DNA of 64,000 bases, from assembly GCF_016545825.1 (NCBI RefSeq), contig NC_052612.1:52373738-52437737 (forward strand). Direction: 5' to 3'. Every line of letters begins with the position of its first letter. Within the stretch, counting starts at the first letter, position 1. The notes below the pieces were generated by a model, which saw nothing but the letters and a program-made list of their open reading frames with translations, was not told the DNA's origin and ran no database searches. Of the stretch, positions 39,601 through 51,812 are shown one piece after another. Made by a program: the position numbers and the translations under genes. The stretch is from Eucalyptus grandis. Taxonomy: Eukaryota; Streptophyta; Magnoliopsida; Myrtales; Myrtaceae.

Positions 39601-39610
39601 ATCTATATAG
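33617..39610 (+). CDS. PFK5: Plastid ATP-dependent 6-phosphofructokinase, PFK5 type, complete, 14 exons
   Basis: It phosphorylates fructose-6-phosphate to fructose-1,6-bisphosphate with ATP in plastid glycolysis. Exons are 33617-33841, 34561-34607, 34734-34773, 34851-34913, 34994-35131, 35505-35663, 35749-35802, 35879-35947, 36337-36466, 36577-36617, 37187-37411, 37770-37818, 38665-38819 and 39443-39610. All are GT-AG in matching phase and sum to 1563 nt, giving 520 aa. The first 50 or so residues are Arg/Ser/Pro-rich without acidic residues ([14 protein letters not shown]), fitting a chloroplast transit peptide. Key motifs are CGGLCPG (about 140-146), [10 protein letters not shown] (about 227-236), PKTIDNDIA (257-265), MGRYSG (about 304) and IPESPF (about 327). 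The Gly after GGD is typical of ATP-using rather than pyrophosphate-using enzymes. The start is the first in-frame ATG; only a GTG lies upstream. C-terminus is NRKITSI. PFK4 is the alternative paralogue but fits less well from memory. Confidence 0.94.
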
Positions 39611-39934
39611 ATTTGATAGCAGTCACTCTCAGATCCAATGGTCATCAGCATCTCTATTCTTCTTGTGCTGAGATTTCATCCTCAATCCTGAAGACCTCTT
39701 AAAATAGTGAACTTTTGCACTGTAATATGTCATATTAGTTCTGGATTGTTTTCCGTCATGAAGTCTCTTTGTAAGATACGAGACCATGTATTGCAAAAGG
39801 CAAGAGAAATTCGGTCTGTGTAATTTTCTACTAAGAAGGGCATTTACATTCAGGTCGATCTGAAGCATCACAATGAAGAGCTTCTGATTTTCCAGTGCAT
39901 GTGGTGGTCCCAAAGAATGTACCTTCCATCCTAG

Positions 39935-40159
39935 ATCCTGTAATTTTAATAAATTTTACTTTTTGGTCAAAGAAATAACTTTCATTACTTTAAACCAAGG
40001 AAGAAGTGCAACAAGGTTCGGAATCCATACATGATAAAGCCCATAATGGATGCGGGGGCTTAGTCAGCCAATTGATGGGGGTGTGGATTTTTCCGGAGGG
40101 TTTTGACAACTTAATCCAGTCATATTCGCTTCACAGGGCCCATCCTGTAATTTTAATAA
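39935..40159 (-). mobile_element. Retroposed fragment with 18-bp target-site duplication in PFK5 3' flank
   Basis: The 18-bp ATCCTGTAATTTTAATAA is present at 39935-39952 and again, identically, at 40142-40159. It brackets 189 bp (39953-40141). Read on the minus strand, the insert ends with AATGAAAGTTATTTCTTTGACC and an A-rich tail, as many plant LINE or LINE-mobilised sequences do. The long perfect direct repeat and the terminal tail support target-primed reverse transcription of a 5'-truncated element. The left copy overlaps an AATAAA (39948-39953) that could be the PFK5 polyadenylation signal. Confidence 0.7.
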
Positions 40160-40299
40160 TAAGCGTGATTGATGTGCAATCTGCTCTTGGACACGCCATC
40201 AAAATTATCATCAAGGTATTCAAACGTAATTTCGTTCTCCTCAGTTTACACGGTACCTTAACGTTGTAATCAAGCTCGATACCCCCTCCGGTCGATTCC

Positions 40300-41135
40300 A
40301 AGATTGGCTGGTGCACGTGGGCCCCGAATCCCGAAAGACCGGTCTATCGTTACCGACCGTTCAGCTATTGCAGAAAAGGTCACCTCTGTCCCCGACGTGC
40401 CTCCTCGCGTCTAAACGCAAACGGTGAGGGGAAGGACGACCCACTGTCCGGTGGCCTCGAAATTTCTATGCACGCTTCTTCGGTCTGAGGACTGAGGAGG
40501 ACACGTCCCTGCAGAACTCCGAACCATCAGATGATTTGAGTCCATTCGTTCCTGTATTCACACCTATCCGTCTGCCACGACCGACCGGTCGATTGCAAGT
40601 TAACTAACTGAATTGAAACCTCAGAGCGCCCCATTTTCACATCGCAAAGTTCAATGCCGAAAAGTGTCCTTGTCAGATTGAGTGGAGGAGCAACGAAATT
40701 CCTCCCCCAACATATGGGACCCCAACGGTTGGTGGAAGATCCTCGGCTCCCCAAAGTCGGTTCCAGACGCCAGAGTCCTGACGGAACATCAGTTTTCTAT
40801 TCCAAAATATCCATGTTTTTCACCTTTGCCTTTGGGTAAAGAATTTCCCAAAATCCAACTGGCCTCTGGCCCCATCTTGACAAGTACCTCCGTACCCGTT
40901 GCGTACTTGCAACTCTCGCGGCGTTCGTGGTCTCCGTCCCTCGGTTTGTTAATTTTTGTCCGAGACGACAATTTCTGCAATCACATGATCAAGAGAAGGA
41001 GACAAAGGGTCAGCAAATTGTGGGGCGCCACGACCCCATGCAGTCGCTACTCGCGAGCCCCTTAATTCAACCCTGCATCGTGGCTTTTTCCTCATTTCAT
41101 TACGCCCGGCATTTGACATTCCGAGTTTAGGCAAG
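40300..41135. other. Gene-free, GC-richer intergenic block of unknown nature
   Basis: Noticeably higher GC than its surroundings, with several short open frames on both strands. None gives a recognisable protein and I see no splice-consistent chain. It could be an old promoter or leader, a decayed gene, or a non-coding transcript. Confidence 0.35.
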
Positions 41136-41388
41136 AGTCCATGTATTTCGTGCTACAATTGAAGCAACCCCTAACCGATCATAGGTACATGTTGAACCCT
41201 TTCGCCAACATGATGGGATCGACATGCATGCATCCACTTCAGCAGCACCAACTGAAAAATGATGCTTCAAGCAGATAAATTCATAAGCCACGATGATTTA
41301 GCTTCGATGAACCGTTGGACAGTGAACCGCACTATAAGCACTCGGATAGATGTAGGGTCTAAGTTCATTGTTCAAGTGACTTTTTATG

Positions 41389-41443
41389 ATATTGACTCTT
41401 TGAAAGCAAGTTGATAATATTGACTCTTTGAAAGCAAGTTGAT
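41389..41443. repeat. Two-copy tandem repeat, 28-bp unit
   Basis: ATATTGACTCTTTGAAAGCAAG followed by TTGAT occurs twice in direct tandem and is essentially identical. Confidence 0.9.
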
Positions 41444-43508
41444 ATATATGCATCGGATTCATATAGTCAAGTGAATGTACGACGATATGCCACGAATATA
41501 ATAATATACGAGTAGAAGGAAAGTTTCGGCACATGTCGATTAGATAGAAAATTCGAGCAAAACTGACGAAAAATTCTACCGTGCATCCAGAGCAAAGAAG
41601 ACTTTGATGAGTGGCAGGCACTGATTTCTCTTCGTCATTTAAACAAATTAACGAGAGCCTTGGAATCCAAAGAACGTACACAAAGACTAAGAAGACCCCC
41701 TCAAACCACTGACCATGTCATTTTCACCTTCTAATTCTAATTTTCCCGCAGTTATCTTGTCATCGTCATCTCGATTTGTGCATCCAACATGGATTAATAC
41801 TATGAAAAACTTTAAATTGACACACTCAAAATAAATATTAATTTTTTAAGCATAAAAAAGTCAAATCAGTACACCTGAATAAATTTACCTTATTATTTAT
41901 CATAAATTTGCCTGCCGTTGTTTTCATTAAATTTGATTAATATTATGAAAAACTACAAATTGATCAACTGCGACAAACAGAGGGTAAAACCCCAAACCGG
42001 TACACTCATCAACTACCACTTATCATCCAACTCAATAATTGAACGAAAACTAATGAAAAGTAAATTTATCATAGGTGTAACATTTTGGGATTTTTTAGGG
42101 TCAAAAAATTATTTTGAAGTAAATCTATCACGAGTGTATCGGTTTGGAGCTTTTTGCGATAGTAAGCATCAACATATACTCATTTTTCCACTTTGTTTCA
42201 CTTGATTCTAAAGTTCCACCTCTCGACCTCAGTCCCCTTTACTATAGCAAGAATCATTATCGATGAAGAAAAATGTTTGTCAATTGACGTTGTTATATTT
42301 ATATATAAAATCTACATCTAGTAGCTTAAACTTTTAGAACCTTTAGACAATAATCTCAATTTTTTTTATAAATACATCGATCCAATCATCCATGTCACTT
42401 CAAATTAGTACTATATATAAAGCTAAAAATGGAAATTTTTCTAGGAATTCTACTCATCCTAGATAATCTTAACAAGCTCTAATCTTAGCAACGAATTTCT
42501 TGTGACAAACGTAACTGCTTAATTTAATCCGGAGCCATGCAGTTTCTAAGTCCAGCTCATCTTTAACTAATCATGATCACTTGACAAATCTGCATCTTAA
42601 TCACGCATGTTTCGCTATATACATTCATAAAAAAGTAGTACCTGATCAAGTTCATGAATTTGGGATTTTTTTTTGACCAAATTGTGGATTCTATTCATTC
42701 CCACTTTGGACCTCGTGATTCAGGCAATAATTTACCATTTCGCGCGTAGAAAAGCCAGGACGACCTGACCACGGGGGTCTATCGGCGACTTAGCATATGA
42801 TTCCGTGACATAAAAACAAAGGAGTATACTATTCGCTTTTTCTAAGGTCGCGTCCAACATGAACGCCAAGCGCTAAAAGACAGTCGGGTCGTACATTTGA
42901 CACCATCTTTTTTATATAAACTATTCAACAGCGTACCGTCACGGCTGATACTCGTGGTCCTTCAACGACCCTCCAGAGTCTGAACGAAACGTTTCTGAGT
43001 CAGTCATCGCTTGTTTCGCGAGTTCAACGTTCCAGAGGCGTGCTTGGCTCAACCATGTTGGAATTCTCTGCCTAACTAATGTTCACGAGCCCCAGCTCAA
43101 TAGTCGTTAACCCTGTGACGCATCATAATTACGTAAACAGTCCTTATATGCATACTCGTCGTTTCACTTTAGTTTTTCCACTGTACATGGCGGTATACGT
43201 TGCATTAGATTGATCGTGACTCCGGGAAAACCGTAAAAATTGATGATGACGTTAGGAAATAAACTTCACATCAATCTGAATAAAGAAAGAAAGAATTGAT
43301 CATGTTTGTGGTGTAATGTACGTCTCCGGTCTTTCGTTTGACTTGCAATAGATATTTTATTATTGATACTTACGGGTTCATTTAATTCGGAGTGAATAAT
43401 CAAACGGGAGATGGAAATTCTTTGCTTTGATTCTGTTGTTGTCGTGGGGTACTGATGCACGCTGAACCCCGGAGTCCAACAAATGGAAGCTCATTCAGAC
43501 GGAGCTAC

Positions 43509-43532
43509 ATATATATATATATATATATATAT
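43509..43532. repeat. (AT)n microsatellite
   Basis: Perfect AT dinucleotide run of about 12 units. Confidence 0.95.
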
Positions 43533-46005
43533 CTTCAGCTGACAGCAGACATCAATTTGGGTGAGGCAAATCAAAGGTGTCGAAAGCTACGGCTATCTTT
43601 ATACGCAGACATGAATTTGTTTGCATTATGCTGCCACATCAGTACAGAGGGAGCGAATCGCGACAAGTTAGAAAGATCACAACTAAATTGAACTTTGAAT
43701 TAAAGTAAAATGATTAAATTAAATAGAATAACTCATATTGAACAATAGGTAGAAATAAATAGGGATCGTTTTTTATATTGTCCCCAAGAGAGACCCCCGC
43801 ACACAACCATATTTTTTTATGAATTTTTTTTTTTCAGTTTTTCGTAAACAATAATTGTTGTTTTTTGACCTCGTGTTAATTTTCTCGGGTTAGCCATGCC
43901 ACTTTGACAAAATGGGTGAAATTATTGATAATGAATATTTGAAAAATTCATATGACATGCGCGATAGATAGAGCACATTTCAAAAGCATCCTACAACTTT
44001 GTTTTTTGCCGGCGATAAAATAATACAAGCTTTGTTCTTTGACCTGAATTAGAGAATTCAAAGGGGCTAGTCCCACCATCAATCCAAAAGAGAGAGAGAA
44101 GGGAGAGATGAAATAATAAATTGCAACAAGGGGGCTAATCCTTTTTTCTAATTTTGAAGAAGAAAAAAGAGAAAGGAGAAATTGAAGCAAGCTGTTGACC
44201 ATGGATGTCGGCTAATGATAACTTGTTGGTATTAGGCCAATAGTAGCTGCAAAAATCCGATTGAAGATTTGATAGCTGTCGACGCCTTTTACTCAATTTC
44301 ACTCCTCCTTCTGGTATTCTTTTAAATCAACAAAAGGTTTAGGCAGTATTCAACCCGATTTCATGTCCAATGGCATATGTTGTTGTCCATGCGCTTACAT
44401 ATATGTTACCACATGCATCATTAGGCTTTGCGAACAACGATATCTAGCTGTCCTCTAGCGAAATCCATTGTATCTGAAAAACCATTGGCAGAAACAAGAA
44501 AAATTGTTTGAATGGGATTGTAGTAAACAAGGTCAAAACGTTGACGCCATTCTTGTAAAGTAAGAGGGAAAAAATGTCAAAATTGGACACGCCTTTATGA
44601 TTGGGCATGCACGTCACATGATTATAGTCGATTAGCGGGGGAATATGTCCGTTGTCAGGGCATACCTAAATAATTGTTTTGTTGAGGATTCATGGACACC
44701 TACCCCACGACTTTCAACACACGTGCTTCTGCCTTTTTTCAGAATTAGGCAGATAGCTATGAAGTGGGAATTTGCTAAAACCCGAAAATTCCTCGTGTCT
44801 CTTATTTAAAACTTAGGTTAAGCTTTCCCCCTTTAATGTTGCTGAATGAGTACGAAATGGAAGTGGGTGTAAACATGTTTTTAGACCCTCCAAATTGGAT
44901 TAGAAGGGCGAGAAAGGGTTATCACTTCACAAAATTACTTCTGCTTGGTGGTGTTTTCGCTAGCACTGATGGGCTAAATCAATACATGCAATTAAAATAA
45001 ATTTTCTCTATTGCTAATCTTTTGAATATGATTCACTGCCTCTGCTCCTCTCATTACACCCGTCACTTGGGTCAAGATATTTGTTTGATAATATCACGTT
45101 GCTGGAAATTTTTGCCGTCCAAATTGTTTCGCTTTCGCATTATTAAAAGACTTAGAGATAAAATAGAATCGAAAGCTGCCTTGGAGTGAAGGAAAAGGAC
45201 AAATTCAAATTCATTAACTCCTTTTTGTATGACTACTAAGAAGTTCAATGCTATCTTTTTCATTCGTAAATATAAAAAAGTCAAATTTGCTACATTTATA
45301 ACCATTTAAACAGTCCAAAAGGTGGGCTAGCTTTAGGCAATTGATCGATGCCCCTGTAATATACAATTAGAATATTATACACTAAAGGGGTTGAATGAAG
45401 GTTAAAAATGCAAGCATATAAAATACCAACTTCCCGTGGTACTATATACTTGAAAGAAAACCAAATAAGATTTATATAATTGAAGTCAGTAGGCGAGGCT
45501 TGGAGATGGAATATGCTAGACACTGCCAAAACACTACAAACTTGATTGGGTACATAACAATAATTTGATGAAAAATGAGAGAATTATACTATTCTGAGGA
45601 CACTAAAATCGACAATTTGCGAAACTTTAATGGGTGTGGACCTGAAAAGAATTGAATATGAATATGGTGCCATCCAACATGCAGATACGGTTGTTGAAAA
45701 TGGAGGGTGGTATGTTTGCTCCCTTGTGCTTATGGTCCTCCTTCTCCTGTTTTTTTTCTAAACCTTTTAGGCCGTGAAGAAGCCATCCTTGTCAATGCCT
45801 ACCATTATTTGTCAATTATGTCATTACTATCCAAGTTGTTGTTGTTAATATCTAAAAAAGCATTTGTAACTTAAGGACAGAAATTTTACGCTTTTGCCTT
45901 CAATGGGAATGGGTGCACGTATGTATACATACTAGTTATTTTGCACGTGCAAGCGATATGCAATTGCACTTCCATAAAATTTGCTAGAAAGGACTTCATT
46001 GTGGG

Positions 46006-46901
46006 TAGGGATGAGCAATAGTCCAAGGCAGACCTTGGAATTAGATCGAACCGACCTTTCCTAGCCGATTTTCGTCCGGCTCCAAGGTCTAAAAGGTAAG
46101 TTCAAGATTTCAAAAACTGAGAATCGATCTCGAAGAGCTAAGTTTGAGGTTTTAGATTCAGAATCTCACCCCTTGGAATTAGTCACCCGTAACTTGCACA
46201 CTTTTCTTACTTGTCGAAGAGCTAAGTTTTCAGATGATGCTTATTTGTCCTACAATACCAAGAGTAGCAATAGTTTCTTTGACTAAATGGTGTGCTCTAT
46301 AGTTTCTAATGGTATCCAATATGTATCCAACTTAGTGAATGCCAACAGATCGGGTAAACTTTTTGGGGATGTTGATTGTTTGATCTCCAATTCCTTCAAA
46401 GAATACAATTCTTTTAACCATTGATGGCTCTCAATGCTCCACAATAACATAGCTGAATATGGCTTAATTTTTTTTTAAATCTTTTATAGATTATTACTTT
46501 TGACGGATATGAATTCTTGTTGTTGTTGTTTTGACTTTCATTTTGCTTGATTAAGGGATATATTAGACACTTCCCAATTGCTTTATACTTCTCTTTATTT
46601 TGTATTGCACATCTCGTTGTTTTGTTGCTCTAATATTGTGTTATAATTACTATTTGTCTTGGTGGTAAATAAGGATATGTTTTACTCAAATATGTCCTTT
46701 TAAGAAATAAAAGAAGAAGAAGAAATTGGCCGTTTCCTAGGTACTAGATAACCCTAGAATCAGACGGAAAATGTCTATTTTAGGATAGATTTTAAGGTCC
46801 ACATGGTAAGTTATAAGTTCTAAAACTAAGAACCTAACCCAACACAGTAGGTTCTAGGTTTCAAGTCTGCAAGCTACCTGCTGTGAATCTGCACTTTCCT
46901 A
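46006..46901. mobile_element. Degenerate hAT-type non-autonomous element
   Basis: The left end reads TAGGGATGAGCA. The reverse complement of the right end reads TAGGAAAGTGCA (9 of 12 matching). The flanking 8-mers ATTGTGGG (45998-46005) and ATCATGGG (46902-46909) match at 6 of 8. Subterminal sequence (CCAAGG, GACCTTGG, CCGGCTCC) resembles the elements at 51813 and 61204. No intact transposase is seen. Confidence 0.6.
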
Positions 46902-49501
46902 ATCATGGGATAGTAGTGGTGACTGCGGGTTTTTCATAGTAGAATACTTGACCCAACGCATGCTGCGCACGCCATTTATGTCATATTGGGCATGGGAAGC
47001 CTGTTAAATTTTCAAATGAAAAAAAGTTCCCTTAAAAAGGTGAAATTGTTTATATCTTTATATTTCGTTTGATAATTAGTTAACTACTTTTGAAGAGTGG
47101 AAAGCGATGGTTAATGATAGTTTTTAATTAACTACAAAATGATGAAAATAGCCTTGAGCTCACGTATGATTAAGAGAAGTTATCATCTTAATTTGGTGTT
47201 GAGGTAATTTAAGTTGAGAGACCAAAAATAATGACTCTCTCCCATAAAGAATAGTATTAACGTTTTCATGCTATGTTTTTGTTTCCGTTTTTCTTTTTTT
47301 TTTTCCCTTTATGGCAGTTCATTGAGCGTACATGCACATTCTGCACTAATATGCTAAATTCTGTACATTCATATGCACATATCTTTATTTTATAAGATTT
47401 TTTTCGCTCTCTTTGTGGTCGGAAAACAAGAGCCACCACGTTCAAAAGGGAGAGAGGGTAGGAGATAGTCGCCTAAACAATAGGGTAATGGAGACTTTTG
47501 ATTATTGACTTTTCCATCCAGTTGAAAATAAAAAAGTAAAACTAAGTTAAAGAGTAATACGAGAAACCAAAAGGAGATCTCTCCCTGAAAAGTAATACCA
47601 GATAAATAAATAATTAAATAATTATGGCTGCGAGCTTAGATAAATTTCATAAGATGGGGTGTTAACTTGGGTGTTCTCCATAAAATCATATGAAACCAGA
47701 GCCTACCAAGATTGAAAAAGGCTTGGGTGGGTGCAAGTGGGATATCTACGCAATGTGTGTTTGCCGTGGTTATTCATGCTTCCCCAGAAGGAAGGAGCCC
47801 CAGCGTGGCCACTCAGCCAGCCATTCCTGAACGGAAAACCAAAAGTTGATGCGCTTCATTTCCCACCATATAGGGTCCTCCTAACCTTACTGATCACGAC
47901 TGTCTTTTCAGCCAAAGTGCAGTCGATCGAACAAGCTGAACGAGTTTTCCGTGACATTTTCACCGACTGACGTGCTTCATCCCGCGACGGCTAGCCATCT
48001 TGTTTCCATCTAAGGACGGAGGGAACTGCATGGTGACCGTATCGTAATTGACCCTGTCCTCCTTGTATGTTTACCTCGCGGTGAACTAAGCTAACCGAGC
48101 TATACGTTATCATGGAAGCTCTCTCCTCTCTCCTCTCTCCTCTCTCAGTCAGTCGCAAGATTTTTAAGAGGGGTTTGGCAGTCAAGTCTACGGATGGTGT
48201 TTTAACTTAACAATTATTATGCACCTCATCATGAATCATGATGGCTCTCCAACGTATAGTACTAAAATATTCCATGATATCCTCCCCATTTTTCCATGAA
48301 AATGAATGATGGAAAGTACATGTAGCAGACGTCAGGACGCCATGACGAGAGCCTCGGCCCTTACTTTCTTTCCCTCACGTTTCACGAATTCCACTTCTGT
48401 CCTGTCAATTGCTCCACTCGTTTCCTCCCTGTTTCGAGCCCTTTCGGTAATTTCAAGGAAACTCCCTAAACGACCCCTCCTCGCTTTTTCCATTTTCTCC
48501 ACTCGGATCACACAACTTTTCTCTTTATGTTGAGGATAAAGTACTCGATTGCAATACGCACATCACTTGGACATGTTGATGCAGTGATTAAAGGGCTTTT
48601 GGAAAGGGTTGCCCAGAAGGATAAGCGAGTTTCGCCGTCCTTAACAGAAAACCTAAATTTGATGAGCACGAGCCTATGTATTAAGGCGAGATGGCGTGAA
48701 GAGTTGGATATAGTAATAGTGTCGAAAGACTTGAGTATATCTTCTAAACTCGTTATACAATCTAATCACAAAATTGACGAATGGTAAGTTATAATACGAG
48801 TGCGTTGCATAATATATTCTTTTCAATTTCGATATACTCATTCGTGTTAGGTATTGAATACAACCTACTCATTTACGAATGAATTCTCAATTTACCATAG
48901 CACTTCACATATCAGTTCAATAAACTAATTTCAGTATTCCAAACGCAACTCACTTAGCCACTACACGATCCTTTTTAGTGTGTGTGATGAATCATAAGCG
49001 GGATTTTTTAAACGCGGCATACTTAACAAGCAGCGAGAGTTTTGCCGCGTCAATTAGCATATCAATATTTCATATCATTTTCTCTGATGGCATCGGAGCA
49101 GCATATATGTGTTGTTAAGGGTAAGAGTTTTTTTTTAGCTCGTGGGTTCAAGAGCATATGCTTTAAGGTTACTACTCAAATTAGGTAAACCACGATGCTT
49201 CCTGAAAGCTGAGTGATGTACCTATTGCAATGACAAGGAGTTATAACTAAAATATCCTAATGGAAAAGTTGCAAAGCAGCACAGGTGTATCGGTAGTGGA
49301 AAGATATACTCCATCAGCCTAACATTTCCCATTTTAGTGATATGTGCACCTTGGAATAACAATTAAGTGGCCCTCCTCACTCATGCCTTGTAACTTTCTG
49401 TCCCCTTGTGCGTGTGTCATGCTCATCCGTTCTCTGCCCCTCCCTGTGTCATTGGATGGTGAAGCTTCCTTCTTATGCGCTAGCAACTCTCCAAGTCCCA
49501 C
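46902..49501. other. Intergenic DNA and ERF upstream region
   Basis: No recognisable gene. It contains a CTCTCTC-type run at 48118-48146 and the presumed distal promoter of the ERF gene. ORFs such as 47731-47970 show no family similarity. Confidence 0.5.
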
Positions 49502-49509
49502 TATATAAA
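49502..49509 (+). promoter_or_regulatory. TATA box of the ERF gene
   Basis: TATATAAA lies 153 bp before the ERF ATG, followed by a pyrimidine-rich leader. This spacing predicts transcription starting near 49530-49540 and a leader of roughly 120-130 nt. The start itself is inferred. Confidence 0.75.
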
Positions 49510-49555
49510 AGCGCCCCCTCCCCCCAGCTTTCCCCATATTCTCATTTCCCCTGTC

Positions 49556-49599
49556 TCCCCCTATCTCCCTCTCCCTCTCCCTCTCCCTCTCTCGCTCTG
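49556..49599. repeat. (CTCCCT)n pyrimidine tract in ERF 5' leader
   Basis: About five CTCCCT units flanked by other C/T-only sequence. It is probably transcribed as part of the leader. Confidence 0.9.
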
Positions 49600-49661
49600 C
49601 AATTTCACCAACGAGTCCGTCAGTAGTAGAACCTCATTCACAGCTCCAGAAACCCGAAAAG

Positions 49662-50507
49662 ATGAGCCAATCCACCATGTTGGTAGCGGAAGAGACCATA
49701 TTTTCTCCGCCCCCTTTGTATAACCAGCGAAACCATCCCCACGACGGCGCCTCTGGGCTCAACCCGTTCCTCACCCAGGAGCACTGGGGCGACCTCCCTC
49801 TCCAGCTCAACGACTCCGATGACATGCTCATCTACAACTCCCTCCACGACGCCCTCCACTCCGGCTGGTCCCCTTTCGACTCCGACATCACCGCCGTCCA
49901 CCCCCAGCCCCAGCCCCACCCCCTCCTCCCCGCCGCTTCCGTCCCCACCTCCTTCGCCTCCGACGACGCCCTGTCGCTCCACAACGCTTTCGCCTCTTAC
50001 AACTACCCCATCGAGGTCGCCGGCGGCGTGGTCAACTCGGAACGGCGCGAGAGCGACTTTGCCAGAGATTACGGTTTCCACCGGAGCTCGTTTTGCAAGG
50101 GACGCCACTTCAGGGGAGTGAGGCAGAGGCCGTGGGGGAAGTACGCCGCCGAGATACGCGACCCGGCTAAGAACGGCGCCCGAGTCTGGCTCGGCACCTA
50201 CGAGACGGCTGAGGAAGCTGCTCTCGCTTACGACCGAGCCGCTTACCGGATGCGGGGCGCCAAGGCCTTGCTCAACTTCCCTCACCGGATCGGCTCCGGC
50301 GAGCCCGCGCCGGTCAGAGTCACCGCGAAGCGCAAGGATTCCGAGGCTAAAGGCGCCGTCGCTGGCTCAGCCAAGAAGCCGAAAGGAACGGCGACAGCGC
50401 CGGCGGTCGAGGCCGATGGAGGAGCCGGTTTGAGGAGGGAGGGGGAGCGATTGGATGCATTCCAACAAGGGCTGTTGCGACTGAGCGAGGAGCTACTGGT
50501 TAGTTAG
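49662..50507 (+). CDS. AP2/ERF transcription factor, group IX (ERF1/ERF2-like), intronless
   Basis: Nuclear transcription factor expected to bind GCC-box promoters and act in ethylene, jasmonate and pathogen responses. The single 281-aa exon has a complete AP2 domain at about residues 149-206: [19 protein letters not shown], then [20 protein letters not shown] and [11 protein letters not shown]. It has the Ala and Asp that distinguish ERF from DREB domains. The domain is followed by [18 protein letters not shown], typical of the ERF1/ERF2/ERF13 branch, then a Lys-rich segment that may be a nuclear localisation signal. The C-terminus ends in EELLVS, as in Arabidopsis ERF2. The N-terminal half is acidic and Pro/Ser-rich, a plausible activation region. 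No EAR-type repression motif is seen. The ATG at 49662 follows a TATA box and pyrimidine leader, and no longer in-frame start exists. Codon use is strongly GC-biased relative to neighbours. Exact orthology among ERF1A, ERF2 and ERF13 is not resolved. Confidence 0.93.
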   Translation: MSQSTMLVAEETIFSPPPLYNQRNHPHDGASGLNPFLTQEHWGDLPLQLNDSDDMLIYNSLHDALHSGWSPFDSDITAVHPQPQPHPLLPAASVPTSFASDDALSLHNAFASYNYPIEVAGGVVNSERRESDFARDYGFHRSSFCKGRHFRGVRQRPWGKYAAEIRDPAKNGARVWLGTYETAEEAALAYDRAAYRMRGAKALLNFPHRIGSGEPAPVRVTAKRKDSEAKGAVAGSAKKPKGTATAPAVEADGGAGLRREGERLDAFQQGLLRLSEELLVS

Positions 50508-51812
50508 GTTCGTTGAAAAAACATGGTCAGCGACCAAGAAGATGGAAGGTGCAAAAGCATCGACGGTCTGTTTTGTAATGCTAACTACCAATCGCAACGC
50601 AGTGTGTTTTGGGAATGAATACTAGAACTGAGGACGAGTCTGTCGGTCGTCGATGAACATTACATAACCGATGCACAAGGGGCTGAGGTCGATCAAAACC
50701 CATGTTCCTGTTTCTGCAGGAACAGAGGCGATGGCATGAACACCTTAATAGTAAATCAAATCAGATTGACGTCAATGTGAAGAATCAACACAGTCATCAT
50801 ATCATAGCAATTTTTGATTCCTTCACTTTCACAAGTTAGACTCCATTTTCATCTCTTTTTTTTCTTGCTTCTTCTTCTTTTTTGGAATTTGATAGTTTAT
50901 TTATTCCCCAGTGTAATCCCCATAAATCAAGCACAGGCCCAAGTGGAGATGACAAAGAGATTTCTCCTGATCATTCCAAATAAAATAAAAAAAAAATCTG
51001 TTCCCTTGCACAACTATTTTTGTCCAAATCGTAAACATGTTGAGAAATCCTGAGTACCTCAAATGTGACCATCAAAATGGTTAGCCTCATGATAAAGAGA
51101 TCACGTGTTTTTCACATTATCACGAGTTCAATTCATATCGTCTATGAACCTCCGAAATGCTCGTTCAATATTATCTTTAAGAGGCAGCTGATGCATAATA
51201 CCTATAACTCCAAGCCAAATATTTTATAGTGAATGTAGAACCTTATGATAATTCTAGAGAGTCAAAAGCACTATTAGGCCCCTCTCCACCTTTTTGCTAT
51301 TCGAACAGAAAGATCACAAGCACATACTTACCTTTATCACCAGAGTTACACGTCGTATTCAATGGGATCTGTTGCATGCCTTTTCTTTCGGGGAACAAGT
51401 TTTAGTAGAGTGCCTAATTTGTTTCGCCAAAGGAAGAAAATCCAACCTTTCGAATGTAACCTTTCGTTTTCGGAGTTTGGTGGAATTGAATAGAAAATGT
51501 TAGTTTCCCGAACAATTCCAATACACGCGAAATGTGAAACTGGAAAAAAAGGGTTATTGTAAATAACCGACGCAAAAGTAGGAATCTTCAATTAATATCA
51601 TCGGTTTGATGTATACCCCATTCGTACCGAACATCGGCTAATGTCAATATGGTCACCGCCAGATATGAAAGCGATATCGATCGATTCACGAGGTGAGACG
51701 ATTGAAAAGCAAATTCACTGTCACAACATATGTAGATACAAGGCAAATCCCTGGAACGCATGATAAACCTACTTTAATGACTGACTAGGATTGATCAGGA
51801 GAGGCTATGAAG
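50508..51812. other. ERF 3' flank and intergenic DNA
   Basis: I see nothing recognisable apart from the 3' flank of the ERF gene; short frames lack similarity. Confidence 0.55.

Larger units (their letters stand above)
41136..46005. other. Intergenic DNA with no recognised gene
   Basis: AT-rich. Holds a 28-bp tandem duplication (41389-41443) and an (AT)n run (43509-43532). The block at 41820-42150 has internally repeated phrases such as ATATTATGAAAAACT and TAAATTTATCATA that look repeat-derived. No coding similarity is seen. Confidence 0.55.

Noticed and set aside
40682..41065. 127-codon plus-strand frame in the GC-richer block
   Set aside because: No recognisable domain, overlapped by equally long frames on both strands, and no promoter or splice support.
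47731..47970. 79-codon plus-strand frame in the gene desert
   Set aside because: No family similarity and no supporting signals; consistent with chance.
49638..50285. 215-codon open frame on the minus strand opposite the ERF gene
   Set aside because: It is a shadow of the GC-biased ERF codons; its Gly/Val-rich translation has no family similarity, while the plus-strand frame has a complete AP2 domain.
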